Both the position numbers and the translations under genes were made by a program. DNA of 35,212 nucleotides from Clostridiaceae bacterium. GTDB lineage: Bacteria; Bacillota; Clostridia; Clostridiales; Clostridiaceae. Each line of letters opens with the position of its first letter. The first letter of the stretch is position 1. The stretch is from positions 1-35,212 of the forward strand of contig JACMJL010000061.1 of the NCBI GenBank assembly GCA_014380625.1, read 5' to 3'. Positions 34,661 to 35,212 of the stretch are shown in pieces. The notes beneath the pieces were generated by a model. That model was not told the DNA's origin and ran no database searches. It saw nothing but the letters and a program-made list of their open reading frames with translations.

Positions 34661-35128
34661 GTGATAAATATTGGTGACAAAATATTCATACCTAATTATG
34701 GTGCTGGCATAGTTTTAGATATTGGACTAAGAAGTTTTCAGGAAATAGAAAAAGAATATGTTATAATATACTTAATAGTTGATGATATGGATCTTTCAAT
34801 TCCCGTTGAGAGAATCGATACTTACAAAATAAGGTCTATAGGAAATAAAATAGATGTTGAAGAAGCTTTAAAGATATTGGGGCAAACTACAGATAAGTTG
34901 GAGATGAACTGGAATAAAAGATACAGAAAAAACAATAATAAAATATTATCAGGAAGAACAATTGATATGTGTGAAGTTTTAAGAGACTTATATTTTTTAC
35001 AAGAAGAAGAAGAGTTACCAGGTGGAGAAGAGAAAATACTTGAAAAAGTAAAACACCTTCTAGCTAGTGAAATAATGCTTTTATATGAAATTAGCATAAA
35101 TGAAGCCTATAATAGATTGAAAATTTAA
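34661..35128 (+). CDS. CarD/CdnL-family RNA polymerase-binding regulator
   Basis: This 155-residue protein has an N-terminal CarD/TRCF RNA polymerase interaction domain (IGDKIFIPNYGAGIVLDIGLRSFQEIEKEYVIIYL, then DLSIPVERIDTYKIRSI). A helical C-terminal part follows (AEEALKILG-like VEEALKILGQ, then LLASEIMLLYEISINEAYNRL) that binds the upstream edge of promoter bubbles in CarD. It likely adjusts open-complex stability, notably for rRNA. The start is GTG with AGGGGGATA upstream. Its place after disA is the usual clostridial arrangement. The last 84 bases of the window hold nothing recognisable. Confidence 0.9.
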   Translation: MINIGDKIFIPNYGAGIVLDIGLRSFQEIEKEYVIIYLIVDDMDLSIPVERIDTYKIRSIGNKIDVEEALKILGQTTDKLEMNWNKRYRKNNNKILSGRTIDMCEVLRDLYFLQEEEELPGGEEKILEKVKHLLASEIMLLYEISINEAYNRLKI

Positions 35129-35212
35129 TTATTTTCAGAATATAGATTAACAATTATTGCTTTAAACTCAATGGTAAGATATTATTAAATGTAATAATAG
35201 CATATAAATTAA

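Overview
This window looks like chromosomal DNA of a Clostridium sensu stricto species or a close relative. The reasons are the very AT-rich composition, strong AGGAGG-type ribosome binding sites, frequent GTG and TTG starts, and the order ctsR-mcsA-mcsB-clpC-radA-disA-(conserved unknown)-carD near the right end, which is characteristic of clostridia. I saw no rRNA, tRNA, CRISPR array, prophage or intact insertion sequence.

Layout. Positions 1-2.2 kb hold the tail of a VanZ-like gene, an aldo/keto reductase with a ferredoxin-like tail, and an AIM24-family gene. A large TPR-GAF-GGDEF diguanylate cyclase follows on the minus strand, then an MFS drug exporter and a citrate synthase. At 7.8-9.9 kb a collagen-like, BclA-type surface protein sits beside a family 2 glycosyltransferase, a probable spore-surface or cell-surface glycoprotein locus. 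From 10 to 16 kb there is a second ferredoxin-tailed aldo/keto reductase, a PH-domain protein, an EamA exporter, a CorA channel, a 58-residue zinc-ribbon protein and a polytopic permease. At 16-19 kb a structured leader precedes a YkuI-like protein with a degenerate EAL domain, followed by a metallo-beta-lactamase-fold protein, a glyoxalase-like protein and a small membrane protein. At 19-25 kb come a divergent TetM-like GTPase, an operon pairing a TIGR00300 (LOR/SDH, ornithine cyclodeaminase-type) enzyme with an FAD oxidoreductase, and a divergent old-yellow-enzyme homologue. From 25 to 26.7 kb there are a 34-residue lysine-rich peptide gene, an unknown 102-residue protein and a DUF4097 protein. 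From 26.8 kb to the end lies the CtsR-controlled protein quality-control operon, then radA, disA, a conserved clostridial protein and a CarD-family regulator.

How the genes relate. The right third is one stress-response block: CtsR represses an operon encoding its own inactivator (McsA/McsB arginine kinase) and the ClpC unfoldase. RadA and DisA add DNA repair and DNA-integrity signalling through c-di-AMP. The window has two c-di-GMP genes: a cyclase with an intact GGDEF motif and no inhibitory site, and an EAL protein that has lost several catalytic acidic residues and probably senses or binds rather than hydrolyses.

The most interesting unexplained structures are: (1) a family of hairpins sharing CTGTCTC...GAGACAG arms at the 3' ends of genes; (2) the untranslated leader of the degenerate EAL gene, which has two stacked hairpins and an anti-Shine-Dalgarno segment; (3) a near-consensus minus-strand promoter with a perfect palindrome in its spacer, which drives no recognisable gene; (4) a tract in the collagen-like gene where alanine replaces glycine. 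None of these proves a new system, but (2) and (3) are concrete candidates for undescribed regulatory RNAs or operators. Several start codons below were moved downstream because the Shine-Dalgarno sequence overlaps the longer start.
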